From: Astrothelium macrocarpum
Taxonomy: Eukaryota > Ascomycota > Dothideomycetes > Trypetheliales > Trypetheliaceae
Assembly (NCBI GenBank): GCA_021030915.1
Contig: JAGEMR010000132.1
Coordinates: forward strand, 1-64,000
Length of the DNA: 64,000 nt
Reading direction: 5' to 3'
Every line of letters begins with the position of its first letter. The first letter of the stretch is position 1. The position numbers and the translations under genes were made by a program. The notes under the pieces were generated by a model. The model ran no database searches, had not been told where the DNA came from, and worked only from the letters and a program-made list of their open reading frames with translations. Of this stretch, positions 36,724-49,299 are shown one piece after another.

Positions 36724-38136
36724 TGCGGAAGACGACGAGATCCTGTCGGCTAATTGGAAAGGCAATGATGTTCAGAATATGCCTACGAAGCTGAAAACCG
36801 CTTCTAAGACATGTCTCATCCATCCCCAGAGATGAGCGTTGGTATTAACACCTTTTATTTCCGCTCGTTACTCGGTCTTGTTTTCTAAACAGATGACGCA
36901 TCGCGGGGTGAAAAGTGGGGTCTCCCCCTGCAATGTGGGGCAAGATGATTCAATGGCGCGATACATGATTGGCGAATGCATATCTAAAGTTTGCTTACCA
37001 TAATTATGCCAGCGCCATCTGTTCTTGTCCCACTATGGAATGTCTTAAGCTTCACATCATCATCACTGAACATACTTCCATTCTTGGTCAATTGCAAGAT
37101 TTGTCTCGCTATTGATTCAAGCTGCCTGTCCACAATCGATATGTGTCTTCAACTATGCCGAGCCGACAAGAAGGAGAAGAAGTACTATGGTTTAGGTCTG
37201 CTTGCTGAAACGCAGGTCTGAAAATGCAAAAGGGAATGAGTGTACCTAGTCGGTATCAGTGACTCTAACTGTCACGCAAAGCGGTATTTCTCACTTGTTG
37301 TTCACGTAAGCTGATGGCTGTTCGACTCTTCATTGTGCAGAAACATCTTAAGGCACGTATGGGATCGTGTAGAAGCCGGCAATCTACGAAGAAGGGCTTT
37401 CAAGAGCTTTAGCACGATAAGTCACGAAAAAGGCGGCAGGTTTGTGTAATCTTCAATGACTTTGATCTTGCTGAAACATCCACATTCGATATGTGCAGAG
37501 AAATACTCTTCTGTGCGCATTTGTGACGGTGCTGTCTTGACTGGCGTGGCACGACCACGAGCTTTTTATAGCAAGGGGCCAAACGTATGACTGGTGATCG
37601 ATACCACCTTCAACGTAAGCGCACTTCAGAGTCGGATTCAAAAACATTGTAAAGACTTGCTGTAGTGTTATTCAAGCGCGAAGAATCATACACCCGTATA
37701 CATTTTACACATAGATAATAGGGCAGTACCATAGGGTGACCGCTCTGTGGGAGTTGAGTGTCTATGAGAAGACTCGGTTTCGTATATCGCTTGCACAGAG
37801 GACTGGGTGAGAGTCAGAGTAATCTACGGTTGCTCAATGGTGCAAGTTACAAAGCCTGTCGTAAGTCATTAACTGGATGCAGCCAAGATGGGAAATGATG
37901 GAATGGATTGCATCAAACTTTCCAAGCAAATGTCACAATCTCGCCAGAAACAGGTTGTGGAGCTTGCCAATGTTTCCTGGGCTACATCTGACTTTCATTC
38001 TTCGATCGAACATATATTGCCACCGGTTCAAAGATTTCGAACCTCTATTGACAAGTCTATGAGCACTATATCACTTTAGAGCTCTCGTTACTCAAAAAAG
38101 CATACCTGGCACACCAACTCTATCTGGTTATTTGGA
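36724..38136. other. Long intergenic stretch, nothing recognised
   Basis: No frame with family resemblance, repeat or RNA gene was seen. It should contain the promoters of the GST gene (left end) and of the following plus-strand gene (right end). Confidence 0.5.
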
Positions 38137-39414
38137 ATGGGTAATACCATATCAAAAGAGCTTCTTGACGAGGGGTGGGAGTCGGTCGATAGAGGTGACG
38201 CAAAAGACTCAGAACTTCACCAGAGAGTCGAGAAGAACGCGGAGGAGAGGCAAGATGAGTCTGCAGATGTCAATGTTTCGCAGCCTGGTATAGTAGACGG
38301 GAACAAAGCTCCAATAAAAACGACGAGTCCGATCAAAGCACTCACGCCGACTATATCAAAATCGACGGCATCCGCCGAGATCACGACTTACTCAACGAGC
38401 TTGCCTTCGTTGACGTCACAGTCACCATTACCATGCAAACGTAACTCTTCGGTGAACGGAAAATGCTCCGTATCAAAGCCAGATTTGCTTCCAGGGCGGA
38501 CCATTTCGGAGCAAGTCGCATATGAATCTGTGGCTAGCGACTCCAGATCCACCTTATTCAACGAAATGTTTACATTCCCGGCCGAGGATGTCGACTCGAA
38601 AGACCTGGCCAAGGGTTTCTGGCCGACCGACTTGACTGACATCTTGTTCCCAAAAGACCCCGTCGAGGTTATCCCGTCGAAAGATTTCATCAAGCACGCC
38701 TACCCCGAAATCCCGGCCAAGTGCTCATCTACAGTTAAGCACCAACCGCTCCAATATGAAGTAAGAGAGGGCTGTAGGAGGTCTTGGAAAGCTGAACATC
38801 AAACCTACCCGGAAGGCATATTAAAGAACTCGACACCAAAGTCCGGGTCTTCCAAGTCATCTGCTAGCGTCAACCGTTCTTCAACACAACTGGAAACGCC
38901 ACCAGTGAATGTCTCATCACAAGGAGGATCTTGGATATTAACTCCACGTGAGAAGGCCCGAAAGCTGCATAACGAGCTGGTCATGTGGTACTCAAGAAGC
39001 GCCGACACGAACGAGCTGTTTGAAAATCTCGTGTCCAATCCAGACACTCCAAAATGGACGATCCAGAACATGATCTCTCTTTTTGAAGCCACAAAGAGAT
39101 TCATAAATCGGGCAGATGAAATTGTAGGGAAGATGGGCTTAAAGCCGAGCTTCAGCCTTCTATGCAGGGACTGGAAAGATAGTGATTGGATGAATTGGAA
39201 GACGACAGCTTTCTCAACGACTCATGGAGTGCCGAGATTTGAAGTCATCGGAAGAATGGTGGACGACGCAGGCCTCTTTGAGAGGCCCAAGTCTCGTCGT
39301 CTTACGGGTTATACAGTAAAGCCGAGAGAATTTGTGATCGCTGCACTATGGGAGACATGGATGCCATATGATTGGGTTGCGAATAAGATTGAACTCGTTC
39401 AATATGACATGTGA
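38137..39414 (+). CDS. Hypothetical protein with N-myristoylation signal
   Basis: A single exon of 425 residues. The start MGNTISKELL fits the N-myristoylation consensus (Met-Gly with Ser at position 6), so the protein probably attaches to a membrane by a lipid after Met removal. Residues about 20-270 are Ser/Thr/Lys-rich and look disordered. The last 150 residues are denser, with many Trp (WTIQNMISLFEATKRFI, WKDSDWMNWKT, ALWETWMPYDWVANKI), and probably form a helical domain. I do not recognise the family. The start is supported by the lipid motif and by an upstream in-frame stop at 38080. Confidence 0.65.
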   Translation: MGNTISKELLDEGWESVDRGDAKDSELHQRVEKNAEERQDESADVNVSQPGIVDGNKAPIKTTSPIKALTPTISKSTASAEITTYSTSLPSLTSQSPLPCKRNSSVNGKCSVSKPDLLPGRTISEQVAYESVASDSRSTLFNEMFTFPAEDVDSKDLAKGFWPTDLTDILFPKDPVEVIPSKDFIKHAYPEIPAKCSSTVKHQPLQYEVREGCRRSWKAEHQTYPEGILKNSTPKSGSSKSSASVNRSSTQLETPPVNVSSQGGSWILTPREKARKLHNELVMWYSRSADTNELFENLVSNPDTPKWTIQNMISLFEATKRFINRADEIVGKMGLKPSFSLLCRDWKDSDWMNWKTTAFSTTHGVPRFEVIGRMVDDAGLFERPKSRRLTGYTVKPREFVIAALWETWMPYDWVANKIELVQYDM

Positions 39415-39697
39415 GAGTTGCGCTTCGACGAGGGAGTAACATTGGCAGGGTTCGCATGGCTCGTGTGGATTGATCGGACGGGTCGGACAAGGTGCGCGAC
39501 CATCATGACCAATGGAATATGCCATATTTCTAATTCAAGAGAACTTTAGCTTTGCCGCGGATGAAGGTGACCGTCTTCAAGAACAAAGCAGAATTTAGGG
39601 AGTCATCGGAAAGATCGGGTTTGTGACTAAGCTTGAATTTTTGTTCATTAGCCCCGCCACTTGAGCTTGATTGAATTCAAGCTTTTACGAATTCTAC

Positions 39698-40428
39698 ATG
39701 GCTTCGTCCCTATTTATTTGCTCGTCCTGCCGTGAAGCGCTGAAAACTTCGTTGAGACGCCCTGTGCAACGTTCTAGAATTCAAGGGTTTGCGCAGAGAA
39801 ATCTCGCTACTCGTCCACAAGCCAGATTATCCACCATCGATGCAACAACACTTTCATCTAGAAATGTCGCGCCTAACTGCAATAGCGTTTCAAGGCAGAG
39901 GTTACAAAGAAACGGCACTGGAATATTCATACCTACACTCAAACGCCAAGTGAGATTACTGTCAAGTTCAGCGCATCGAACTGAGGCTATTATAAATCCG
40001 CGCAAAGATGAGGATGGGAACCCTATGGAAGTTCAGATCACACCACGAGCAGCGAATGTAAAGCGCTCCGGAGTTTCTTCAGTCTCTTTATACCGTGTTG
40101 ACATTCAGTGCAGCGTTTACAGCAGATCATGACCACCGATTCCAATCCCAATCTTTGCCTCCGTGTATCTGTCGAGTCCGGTGGTTGTCACGGATTCCAA
40201 TACCTCATGTCATTGACGGATACGAACAAAGTTTCACAAGAGGACGATACGGTTTTTGAAGGTGCCGGAGGTGCAAAGATTGTCATGGATGAACCGAGTC
40301 TGGAGCTACTGAAGGGAAGCAAGGTGGACTACACAATGGAGCTGATAGGCAGCCAATTCAAAATCGTGGATAATCCGCATGCAACGAGTAGCTGTGGTTG
40401 TGGAACCAGTTTTGACATCAAAGCTTGA
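39698..40428 (+). CDS. ISA2: Mitochondrial iron-sulfur assembly protein Isa2
   Basis: Two exons, 39698..40057 and 40114..40428, give 224 residues. Isa2 works with Isa1 and Iba57 to build [4Fe-4S] clusters in mitochondria. The first 100 residues are Arg/Ser-rich with almost no acidic residues, as expected of a mitochondrial presequence. The A-type carrier domain follows (VQITPRAAN, SVESGGCHGFQYLMS, SCGCGTSF), with the three cluster-binding cysteines Cys145, Cys214 and Cys216. The 56-bp intron ends in TTCAGTGCAG; only the second AG keeps the frame and restores AANRLQQIM. The ATG at 39698 gives the MASS-type start. Confidence 0.93.
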
Positions 40429-40912
40429 TGCAGAATGTCGAGACGGATGAGGAGTGATATTCAATTTGGTAATTCAGCGATACATTGGGCGGCGTTACCA
40501 TAGCGTGCCTTGTGTTACAATACGTTATGAATAGAATCCTGTGGCTTAATTGTACAAACCAAATATGCTACAATTCTGTTCATGACCCAAAGTGTTTTAA
40601 TTCAAGGTCTCACATCGGCATGGTTAATTGCCTTATTGAGCAGGCGTAAGCGGGCAAGGATCAATGAAGTCATTGTCTGCACGTCATTAAGCCAATGCGC
40701 ATTGATTTGCGATCGTTGCCTTCAACGCGCATCTGACTCAACGCGACTTCTACTCTCGCTACTTTGCGCATCTTCTCAGCTCTTGTTCCTTTCTCTATCT
40801 TCACTCACTGACACTCTCACATTTCGTGTGGGCGTGTCACTCGTCAGCGACATGCGCTAGTTCTTTCACACCCTCGACCCATCTCCTAGCACGGGTAATA
40901 TTTTAGACGGTT
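40429..40912. other. Intergenic between ISA2 and RAD26-like gene
   Basis: This stretch holds the promoter of the RAD26-like gene. A C/T-rich segment at 40760-40830 is typical of fungal promoters near transcription starts. No other feature was recognised. Confidence 0.5.
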
Positions 40913-43900
40913 ATGGCAGAAATGGAGCAACACCATAGCACCAATTTGGCTGGCGAAAGAAGACTTGATCATGCATTCGAACAGCACAATGACGAAGCAC
41001 CCAGCGAGTTAGAATCAGCGAATGAGCAGGAGGCAAATGTTACCAATGTCGATGCCCAAGAGGATCAGGACCGCAGTGAACATGAAGACGAAGAAGATGA
41101 TGCCGCAAGACTTGCTAAGCTCACTGCAAACGTAAGAGATCAGGATGATCTGGAAAGGGACATTGGTAGGCAGGCGGATCAGATGTTGGCCGAGCAAGCC
41201 GACGAGCGTGATAACAAGCGCCTTGAAAAGACATTACAAGAGAAAGAGTGAGTCGCCACCTAACATTCGCGTTGTATGTCAATATGTTCATGAGGATAGG
41301 CGTCACTTATCCAACATCCGAAGACTGGAACAGCGCCTTCTGCAACCCGGTGGTTCAAGCATCAAGAATAGGCTACGTGCTGAGGTAGCCAGCGCCCAGG
41401 ATCGGATCAAAGAGCTCAACACAGACCTAGAACAGATCCAGCGACGTATTGAAAATAGACACAAGGATGACGCTGAGGTTGGCGAATCGAGCCAACAAGA
41501 TGCCGGAAACAAGCGCATACCCGGCGAGAGCCAACGAGAATTTCTCATCCGCACGGGGAAGATCACACCTTTTTCAAAAATGGGACAGAATGTCATCAAG
41601 GCTTCGTCGAATCTCACTGATGTCATGTTGGATGCGGAAGAAGAGGACGAGGACTTTGACGGAGTGGAAGAGGAAGGAGCACAAGCACAAGGAGCTGCTA
41701 TTTTCGAAGAGCCGAGATCACATCGCAATCTCATGAAGCCTGGTTTTGCCGAAGAAGACGAATTTTCCGAAGAGCGGCCGACCAAACGGAGACGAACCTC
41801 TGAAAGACAGGCTCTGGCTCGTGAGGCCGTGGACAGCTCAGCCTCACCAGAAGATCTATCAGATGAAGCCTTTGCCCCCGATGCCGCAGATCAGTCGGCT
41901 TCGGATGATGAGGAAAATGACGTCGACGATGAAGAGGAAGATTTCATGCCCAACACTACTCCACCTCCCAGAAGAGGCAAATCGAAGCAAAAGCAAACAA
42001 CACGTGAGGATGAGCGAGAAGATTTGGCCGGCGTTGATGATGGAAACGAAAGATTGTACCAACAACGATTGCAAAGCTGGGTTAAAAGACGTAGTGCTGC
42101 CAGAAGACGAGTCAAGGCCAAGCTGGACAACACAAGCTCTGAGCAGCCGGAACTATCTCAAGAAGAAGACCATGAAGAGATGGATGTAGATGATGGCTCA
42201 CGATCCGCAGAAGCCCAAGAATGGCATTTACCTCATCCGACTAGGACTGACACTGAATTGGAAGGGAGTTTACGAATACCCGGCGATGTCTACCCATCCC
42301 TTTTTGATTACCAAAAGACTGGAGTCCAGTGGCTATGGGAGCTATTTTCTCAGCAAGTGGGTGGAATCATTGGCGATGAGATGGGCCTTGGGAAGACAAT
42401 ACAAGTCATTTCTTTCCTCGCTGGCCTACACTACTCCAAAAAGCTTACAAAGCCAATAATCGTTGTCTGTCCTGCTACAGTGATGAAGCAATGGGTTAAT
42501 GAGTTTCACCGATGGTGGCCTCCTCTTCGTGTATCGATTCTGCATACGTCAGGCAGTGGCATGATTGACATTGGACGCGAAAGACAGATCGAAGATGAGC
42601 TTGAGCATCGTGCTTATACCGGTGATTCGGCGAAGCTAACAAAAGGCGAGAAAGTGGCAAAAAAGGTTGTCGATCGAGTAGTCAATGATGGACATGTGCT
42701 TGTGACGACGTATTCGGGCCTCCAAACCTATGCTCGACTGCTGATTCCCATTGATTGGGAGTATGCCGTGCTTGATGAAGGCCACAAGATACGCAACCCG
42801 AACACGGCAATCACAGTCTATTGCAAGGAACTGCGTACGGCAAATAGGATAATTCTCTCTGGTACACCAATGCAAAACAATCTCCAAGAGCTGTGGTCTT
42901 TGTTCGATTTTGTCTTTCCAATGCGATTGGGTACATTGGTCAATTTTCGGAATCAGTTTGAAATACCCATCAAGCAAGGCGGCTATGCCAATGCCTCGAA
43001 TCTTCAAGTAGAGACGGCAATGAGATGTGCCGAGACTCTCAAGGACACTATTAGCCCATATCTATTGCAGCGATTCAAGATTGATGTTGCTGCGGATCTT
43101 CCGAAAAAGAGCGAAAGAGTATTGTTCTGCAAACTCACCAAGCTGCAACGAGATGCATACGAACACTTTTTGAATTCTGGCGAGATGAATGCAATCTTGG
43201 CCGGCAAGCGACAGGCCTTGTACGGCGTTGATATCCTCCGCAAGATTTGCAATCATCCAGACCTACAAGACCATAAAATTCTCTCACATAAGCTAGGGTA
43301 TAATTATGGCAACGGTGCCAAATCAGGAAAAATGCAAGTCGTCAAAGCGCTTCTGGAGATTTGGAAAAAGGAAGGTCACAAAACGTTGTTGTTCGCGCAA
43401 CATCGCATTATGCTTGACATACTCGAGAAATTTATCAGAGGTATCGAGGGCTTCAAGTATCGTCGCATGGATGGCAATACTTCGATTAAGGACAGGCAGG
43501 ACCTCGTTGACGAATTCAATCGAGATCCAAACCTTCACGTCTTTCTGCTCACAACAAAAGTTGGTGGACTGGGCGTCAATCTCACCGGTGCCGATCGAGT
43601 AATTATTTTCGACCCTGATTGGAATCCATCCACAGATGTGCAAGCGCGTGAACGTGCCTGGCGCCTTGGTCAAAAGCGAGAGGTTGAGATATACCGGCTT
43701 ATGACTGCAGGCACCATTGAAGAGAAAATCTACCATCGGCAAATCTTCAAGCAATTTCTCACCAACAAAATCCTCAAAGATCCCAAGCAGCGCCAAACCT
43801 TCCAGCTCCGTGACCTTCACGACCTCTTCACCCTCGGCAGCCAAGACGACAACCAAACCGAAACCAGCACAATCTTCAAAGGCACCGAAGTCAACTTCTC

Positions 43901-44768
43901 CGCCGTCGACAACAACAACAACAGCACCAAACCCACCGCAACAGACGAACACGGCATCCCCACCCCCCCAACCGACACAGACTCCAAACCCCCACCGCCC
44001 TCCACAACCCCATCCTCCCACCTCCCCAACATAACCGGCATCTCCCGCGAAGAAGCGTACGCCCCCTCCCCCACCACAAACCCAGCCACCACCACAACCT
44101 CAGACCCCCCCACAAAAGACACCCGCCTCCTCTCCACCATCTTCGCCCGCTCCGACGTGCACTCCGCCCTCGAACACGACGCCATCATCGACGGCATCCC
44201 CTCCTCCACCTCTTCCTCGCGCATCACGGCGGACCCGGCCATCATTGCGCGCGAAGCCCGCCGCGTCGCCGCCTCCGCCGCGCGCGAGCTCCAGGCCGCG
44301 GCGCACGCGGCCCGCACCGTGCCCGTCGGCACGCCCACGTGGACCGGCGTCGTCGGGAGCGCGGGACGGCCGGAGCCACCGGCGCCGCTGCCGCCGTTGG
44401 GGCGAGGAGGAGGGGGGTTGAGTGCGAGGGGGAGAGGAGGAGGTGGTGGGCCGTCGTCTGCGAGTGTGATGGCTGGGTTGGCGGCGCGGCAGCCGGGCAG
44501 AGGGAGAGGTGGGAGTGGGGGAAGAGGGGGGGAGGAGCAGGGGCAGCCGCGGGGGAAGGAGTTTCTGGCGATGATTCGGGATTACCTGGTGGCGCATGGC
44601 GGGAAGGTGTATACGCAGATGCTGATTGATCATTTTAATCGGTACTGTGGGACGGAGCAGCGGACGGCGGAGTTTCGCGAGATGTTGAAGCGCATTGCGG
44701 TGTTGGAGCGGGGTGGGAGGGGGAGGGGGAAGTGGGTTTTGAAGAGGGAGTTTGGGGGGTTGGGGTGA
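40913..44768 (+). CDS. RAD26: Rad26/CSB-type SWI2/SNF2 ATPase for transcription-coupled repair
   Basis: Two exons, 40913..41247 and 41300..44768, with a 52-bp GTGAGT..TAG intron, give 1267 residues. The protein remodels stalled RNA polymerase II at DNA lesions and starts transcription-coupled nucleotide excision repair in the nucleus. Visible parts: an acidic, partly coiled N-terminus with the GKITPFSKMG segment of the family, the ATPase core starting near residue 446 with GDEMGLGKT (about 470) and DEGH (about 604), the second RecA-like half at about 786-910 (LLTTKVGGLGVNLTGAD, RAWRLGQKREV), a Ser/Thr/Pro-rich and then Gly/Arg-rich linker, and a C-terminal winged-helix-like ubiquitin-binding region (about 1195-1265, HGGKVYTQMLIDHFNRYC). 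Opposite-strand frames at 43.3-44.9 kb are shadows of its Pro/Gly-rich linker. Confidence 0.92.
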
Positions 44769-45325
44769 GGTGGGTGTGTTTGATTTGGGAGCTGAGAAAT
44801 GGGGACAGGAGAAGGAGAGCCTGGAAGTGAGATCTGTTGAGGCTACGCGATGATGATGACGATGTAGATAAATCCTGTGGACTGGGAGGGCAGAGACGGG
44901 TGTTTGTGAGATCTCGAAACACCTGATCACTTTGAATAATAGTGATATTAGAGACAATGATTGAAGACAGGGAGTAGTGTGTATTATATTACTGCTTCTG
45001 CCACGGATTACTATATTTACGTGAGAAAGTCGAAATGTCTGCGGACTAAAATCCTATTACCATTGTCCCGAACCGTGAGCTTTCCATTGAATGCACCACC
45101 GAGCCGTGAATTCCTGATACAAAAAAGGAACGTGGCATGTGCAGTAATGACTGTGCAAATATACAACGATGTTTTTGAAACATTCGCAGACCTTAAAACC
45201 GCGCTTTCGTCCTACTCCTCCAAGGAGTTCATCAAATGCCAACGCCATGCACAATGTGAGCCGTAGAAGAGTCATATATATTAGCGAGGAGACCCAGCAA
45301 ATATTATTGAGGAAGATTCGAAAAC
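44769..45325. other. Intergenic between convergent genes
   Basis: The RAD26-like and DUF7137 genes converge here. No gene was recognised; only 3' untranslated regions are expected. Confidence 0.5.
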
Positions 45326-46295
45326 TCAAAAGACTCCAAAGCCGCTGGCGAACCAGGTGAAGGAGAGCACAGTGATGACGCCTGTGGCCAAAAGGACAGA
45401 GAGAGCTTGGCGTTCAAGGGATGAGAGGGCACCATTGACACGGCAGGTGGCGCACGAATATTCTGTAAATTTTGGATTAGCATCACAGTCCCTTCTACTC
45501 GTGATAGGAGCACAAGAGGAGAGATTGGAGTCACGTACGATCCAAGGGCGTGTATGGCTGTGGCGTGTACATGCCAAAATAGTATTGCTCGTAAGAGCCG
45601 AGATACCCTGCAGCAGCTGTAGCACTGACATCCTTCTGAGCATCGTGGATGACCAATGTGTATGTCTCAGTCAAAAGACTGGTTCCATCGGGAGGGTCGT
45701 TCTGGTACGAGTTTGTGTCCCAGATGATCTGGTTCGTTGGATGATAAGTCATGTTGGTGGCCAGGGTGTAGTAGTGGTTATTCGCGGTACAGGTAGCAAG
45801 CACGTCAATTTGACTTGGCGGCGCGGATAGCGAGGTGTAATTCCACGCAAGAGTGACATAGTCGCCAATCTTGAAGTATGTCGTTGCTGTTGTGGCAGGG
45901 GTCAACATTTCCACGCCACCCGCGCCATCAAGGGGATTAAAGGTTTTTGAAGTAGTGGCGGAGGTTTGGGTTGCGGATGACTTTCCAGAGCTTGATTTGC
46001 CAGAGCTGGAACCGCTATTGCTTTTGCTGCCAGAATTGCTACCTGACGAGGAGCCAGAACTGGAATCTGAGTTGGATGAATCGGAACCAGACGAGCTGGA
46101 TGCCGACGCGCTCGACGACGATGATTTCGGAGGTGGCGTAGGTGATGGGGAAGGGCTAGTATCTTGTCTTCTATGCAGAAGAGGATCTATTCCTTCAACA
46201 GCTTTGACGTCTTGCCATGATGATCCAGAGCCTGACCAGGCGAGGGTCAGGGCGGATAGGGAAACAAGCGACGAGACGAAAAGGGAGGACCGCAT
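45326..46295 (-). CDS. Secreted/anchored Ser-rich protein, DUF7137 type
   Basis: Two exons, 46295..45539 and 45462..45326, give 297 residues. A signal peptide (about 1-20, MRSSLFVSSLVSLSALTLAW) is followed by an RRQ site that could be a Kex2-type cut, then by a very Ser/Gly-rich tract (about 50-105) likely to be O-glycosylated. A beta-rich domain follows (FKIGDYVTLAWNYTSL, VLATCTANNHYYTLATNMTY). The second exon supplies a Cys-x-x-Cys segment and one hydrophobic helix near the C-terminus (LSVLLATGVITVLSFTWF). This matches fungal DUF7137 surface proteins of unknown function. The 76-bp GTACGT..CAG intron restores the frame. The single C-terminal helix suggests membrane anchoring. Confidence 0.75.
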
Positions 46296-46825
46296 TTTCA
46301 GCCAGCTGCGAACAATTCCGTATAAGAAGGAAATGTCCTAGACTGCTTGATAAATTTCTCGACTAAGATGAGGGAGAAAGTCGTGTAGAAGTCAGAGGAT
46401 GTCGAGGGGCGTTTCACTCCTGGTGTTGGTAGTTCTCAATGTGGCTATGACTGGCCGGAAAAGGCTGAGCCCGCGAAGGTGGCACACTGTGGGTTAGTAA
46501 CGAGCGACTTCAGACAGAAACGGAAGAAAAAGCAACGGTAAACGACGGAGAGAAAGAGGAATGGGCGTATTGATTGTTGAGCGAGGTTTTGGTGAAGAGG
46601 GAAAGAAACAGATTCGTAAGGGCAAGAACTAGTGTATATTGTGGCGCAGGGGCGCCCGCGTATTTGAGCCGATGATGGGTGGAGCACGATGGCACCAATC
46701 GCTATTTTCGGCTCCCCAGCAACCGTCATCTCTATTGACAGAAAGATTTAATACGAATTACTCTGCACTGGCTGAATTTTTGTTGTGTTCGTGACTGTCT
46801 CTCTCGTCTCTCTCGCGTCTCTCGT
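46296..46825. other. Intergenic, nothing recognised
   Basis: It contains the promoter of the DUF7137 gene and the 3' end of the transporter gene. A CTCTCTCGT-type pyrimidine repeat lies at about 46797-46825. Confidence 0.5.
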
Positions 46826-48468
46826 TCACAGACCCTTCTGATCCATCACCTCGGCCTGGATCTCCGTCACAACATTCGCGCTAATCTCCTCCTTTCCCCT
46901 GTAAATCATCTCGAGATCAGGCACATCACTATGTTTCGTTCCCTCGAGCACCTGGTCGATTTCCTCTAGCGTCTTTCCCTTCGTTTCGACCCAATAATAT
47001 GCTAAAAGTCCTACCAGCACGACATCCCATGCGCCGTTTATCATGTACGTCTTCCATCCGATATTGGCCAACGAAATCGGCATCGTCCAAACAATCAACA
47101 AGGCCACCCCATTATTAGCAAACTGGAACACGCCCATGCCGTTGGCACGGACAGGATAGTTGAGCACCTCAGGCGGATACATGTACAGCAGCGGCGTCCA
47201 ACCAAACGAATACGCCCCCTGAAATAGAAAGATGGCAGCGACTGTGCCATATACACCAGAGTGGGAGTTGGAATTACCATATGCTTTTGTCAATGCACCA
47301 ACAATGAAAAGGAAGACCGTCAGTGCTGCCGTACAAACAATGGCAGTAGGCTTGCGGCCCCAACTGTCGACAGTCCACGTACCGACAACCGAGCAGACCA
47401 GACACCATGCATTAAGAATCACGTTGATCTGAAGCTGCGTTGTGGTGTCGGTGATGCCTGCATTAGTGAGCATCGTGCCAAGATAGTAGCTGGCAATGAC
47501 ATTGCCGGCAATCACGCTGAACACTGCCGCAGAACACGCGAGCAAGACACGCTTTCTTGCTACGCGTGTCTTGACCAGTTGCACCAGCGACAACGTCTCG
47601 CCAACGTTCTTCTCGTAGTGGATGGTATCGGCAATCTCCTTGTAGGCGGCAAGAACGATAGGAGATGTTGCGTCACCATCCGCATATGTTTGTGCGACGA
47701 CTGTCAAGGCAGCAGAATCCCTGTTCTGGTACACAAGCCAACGAGGAGACTCTGGAATAAAGGGTATAATGACAATGCACAGTACAGAGGTCACGCCTTG
47801 AATCAGAGATGGCGTGCGCCAGGACCACGTCGAGTTGAGTGCGAACGTTCCGTAAGTAACACCAGCTGCAATGAGACCGCCTATGTTCATCAGCAAATGT
47901 TCAATCAATAGCATGACCACATGGTCACGTACCGACGTAGTAGCAGTCATTGAAGATACCAAGTCCCCATCCTCGCCAATGCAGTGGGAGCGTCTCAGCA
48001 AGGTAAGCCGGACCGGAAAGACCAGAGGCGCCTGTCCCAAAGCCGATCAGAACTCGTGCGATGACAAACATGGCAATATTCTGTGCTGCTGTCTGCAGTA
48101 TCACAGCCACCAGTGTAATTACTGCGCCCCACAAAAGCGCTGGCCTTCGACCAAGTAAGTCGGTTACTTTTCCCCATGTCAGTCCTGCGATACAGCCGCC
48201 AATGAAGACGGATGATGTCTGTAAACCGATCGTGGCCGTGTCTAGATTGAAATAATTGAGGTAAGAAGGTAAGATGTTAAGGCCATTAACCATGGAACCA
48301 TCGTAGCCAAATGTCTACAGCTATTAGCCGGGATATGATACTAATCCATGGCACGATTACCGTTGAAGTAACAATAGAACATAGCACCAACAGGATAGCA
48401 ATCAATCTTGATGACTTTGGCACGTACACAGGAATCCACGTTCCCGACTCATTATCACGGGCAGCCAT
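46826..48468 (-). CDS. MFS sugar transporter
   Basis: Three exons, 48468..48361, 48314..47933 and 47880..46826, give 514 residues. The sugar-porter signatures are present: GRRPALLWG after helix 2, RVLIGFGTGAS, PESPRWL at the end of the first six helices, DSWGRKPTAI in the middle, and VETKGKTLEEID at the end of helix 12. Twelve hydrophobic helices can be counted. The sequence is closest in feel to the fungal lactose/hexose permease branch, but the substrate cannot be read from it. Introns are 46 and 52 bp; the first interrupts helix 1 and joins SIVTST to TFGYDGSMV. The N-terminal cytosolic tail is short (about 20 residues), so an additional upstream exon is possible. Confidence 0.87.
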
Positions 48469-49299
48469 TTTGCAAAGAGCCTCATGGTACGAGGATGGCA
48501 GTCTAGATAAGCTACGGCATGGTTACATTGAAGCGAAGATCTCGTAGATTTCTTCAGGAGCATGTCACCGCCCATTTGCGGGGTCGCATCGAAGATATGC
48601 AGAACGTGCTGTGAATCCTTGTCGTTCTTGTCGTAGCGCAGATAGTGTAAGCATGGAGAGCAGGTACATTGAAGTGGGCTTATGCATATCGTCAGAAAAG
48701 AAACAAGTTCTTTTGCGGGTTGATCCGAGCATCAAATTAAAATACATCTTCTATCAGGCGCGCGGCTCGATCGGGACGCGACGACAAGAACTTATCTAAT
48801 CTAAGAACATGTCTCTTTGACAAAATAGAGTGTCAACGAGCAGGTGAGATGACCTCAACATCTCACAGACAAGATCAAACTCGCTCTATCTAAGTTTTCC
48901 TGTGTTCCACCATCAACTACCCCGAAGATGTCACAGCATTATCATCATGTCAACAAGTCACACAACATGATGTCGGGAAGAATTATGGAGTAATTGCCCT
49001 TACATCATTAAGCCAATTGTGGCACAAACACCTCCAGGCTCCAATTAGGATGGTAGAGGCAACCACCTGCTGTGCCTCTAGCTTAATTACGAGTCCACCG
49101 ACTTTTAACTTACGAAAACACTTTGACTTTGAACCTTGAGAATGTGGTGAGATTTTTGAGCGTGACTATGTGCTAGTTAAAAACTACACCAACACACTAC
49201 AACTAATTTGCTGCGCCTACTCACTATCACGCCAACTAGGAAGTTGTTTTTTTTGGTTTGAAAGAACCATTTGCTTGGGTGTGGCCGACGTTCATCGAT
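48469..49299. other. Intergenic between divergent genes
   Basis: Both neighbouring genes are transcribed away from this region, so it holds both promoters. Small frames show no family resemblance. No repeat was recognised. Confidence 0.5.

Noticed and set aside
40582..40860. 92-codon plus-strand frame before RAD26
   Set aside because: Lies in a pyrimidine-rich promoter-like region and has Leu/Ser-rich content expected from it.
43323..44957. Several long minus-strand frames (up to 285 codons)
   Set aside because: They are antisense to the C-terminal part of the RAD26-like gene, where GC-rich repeats keep all frames open.
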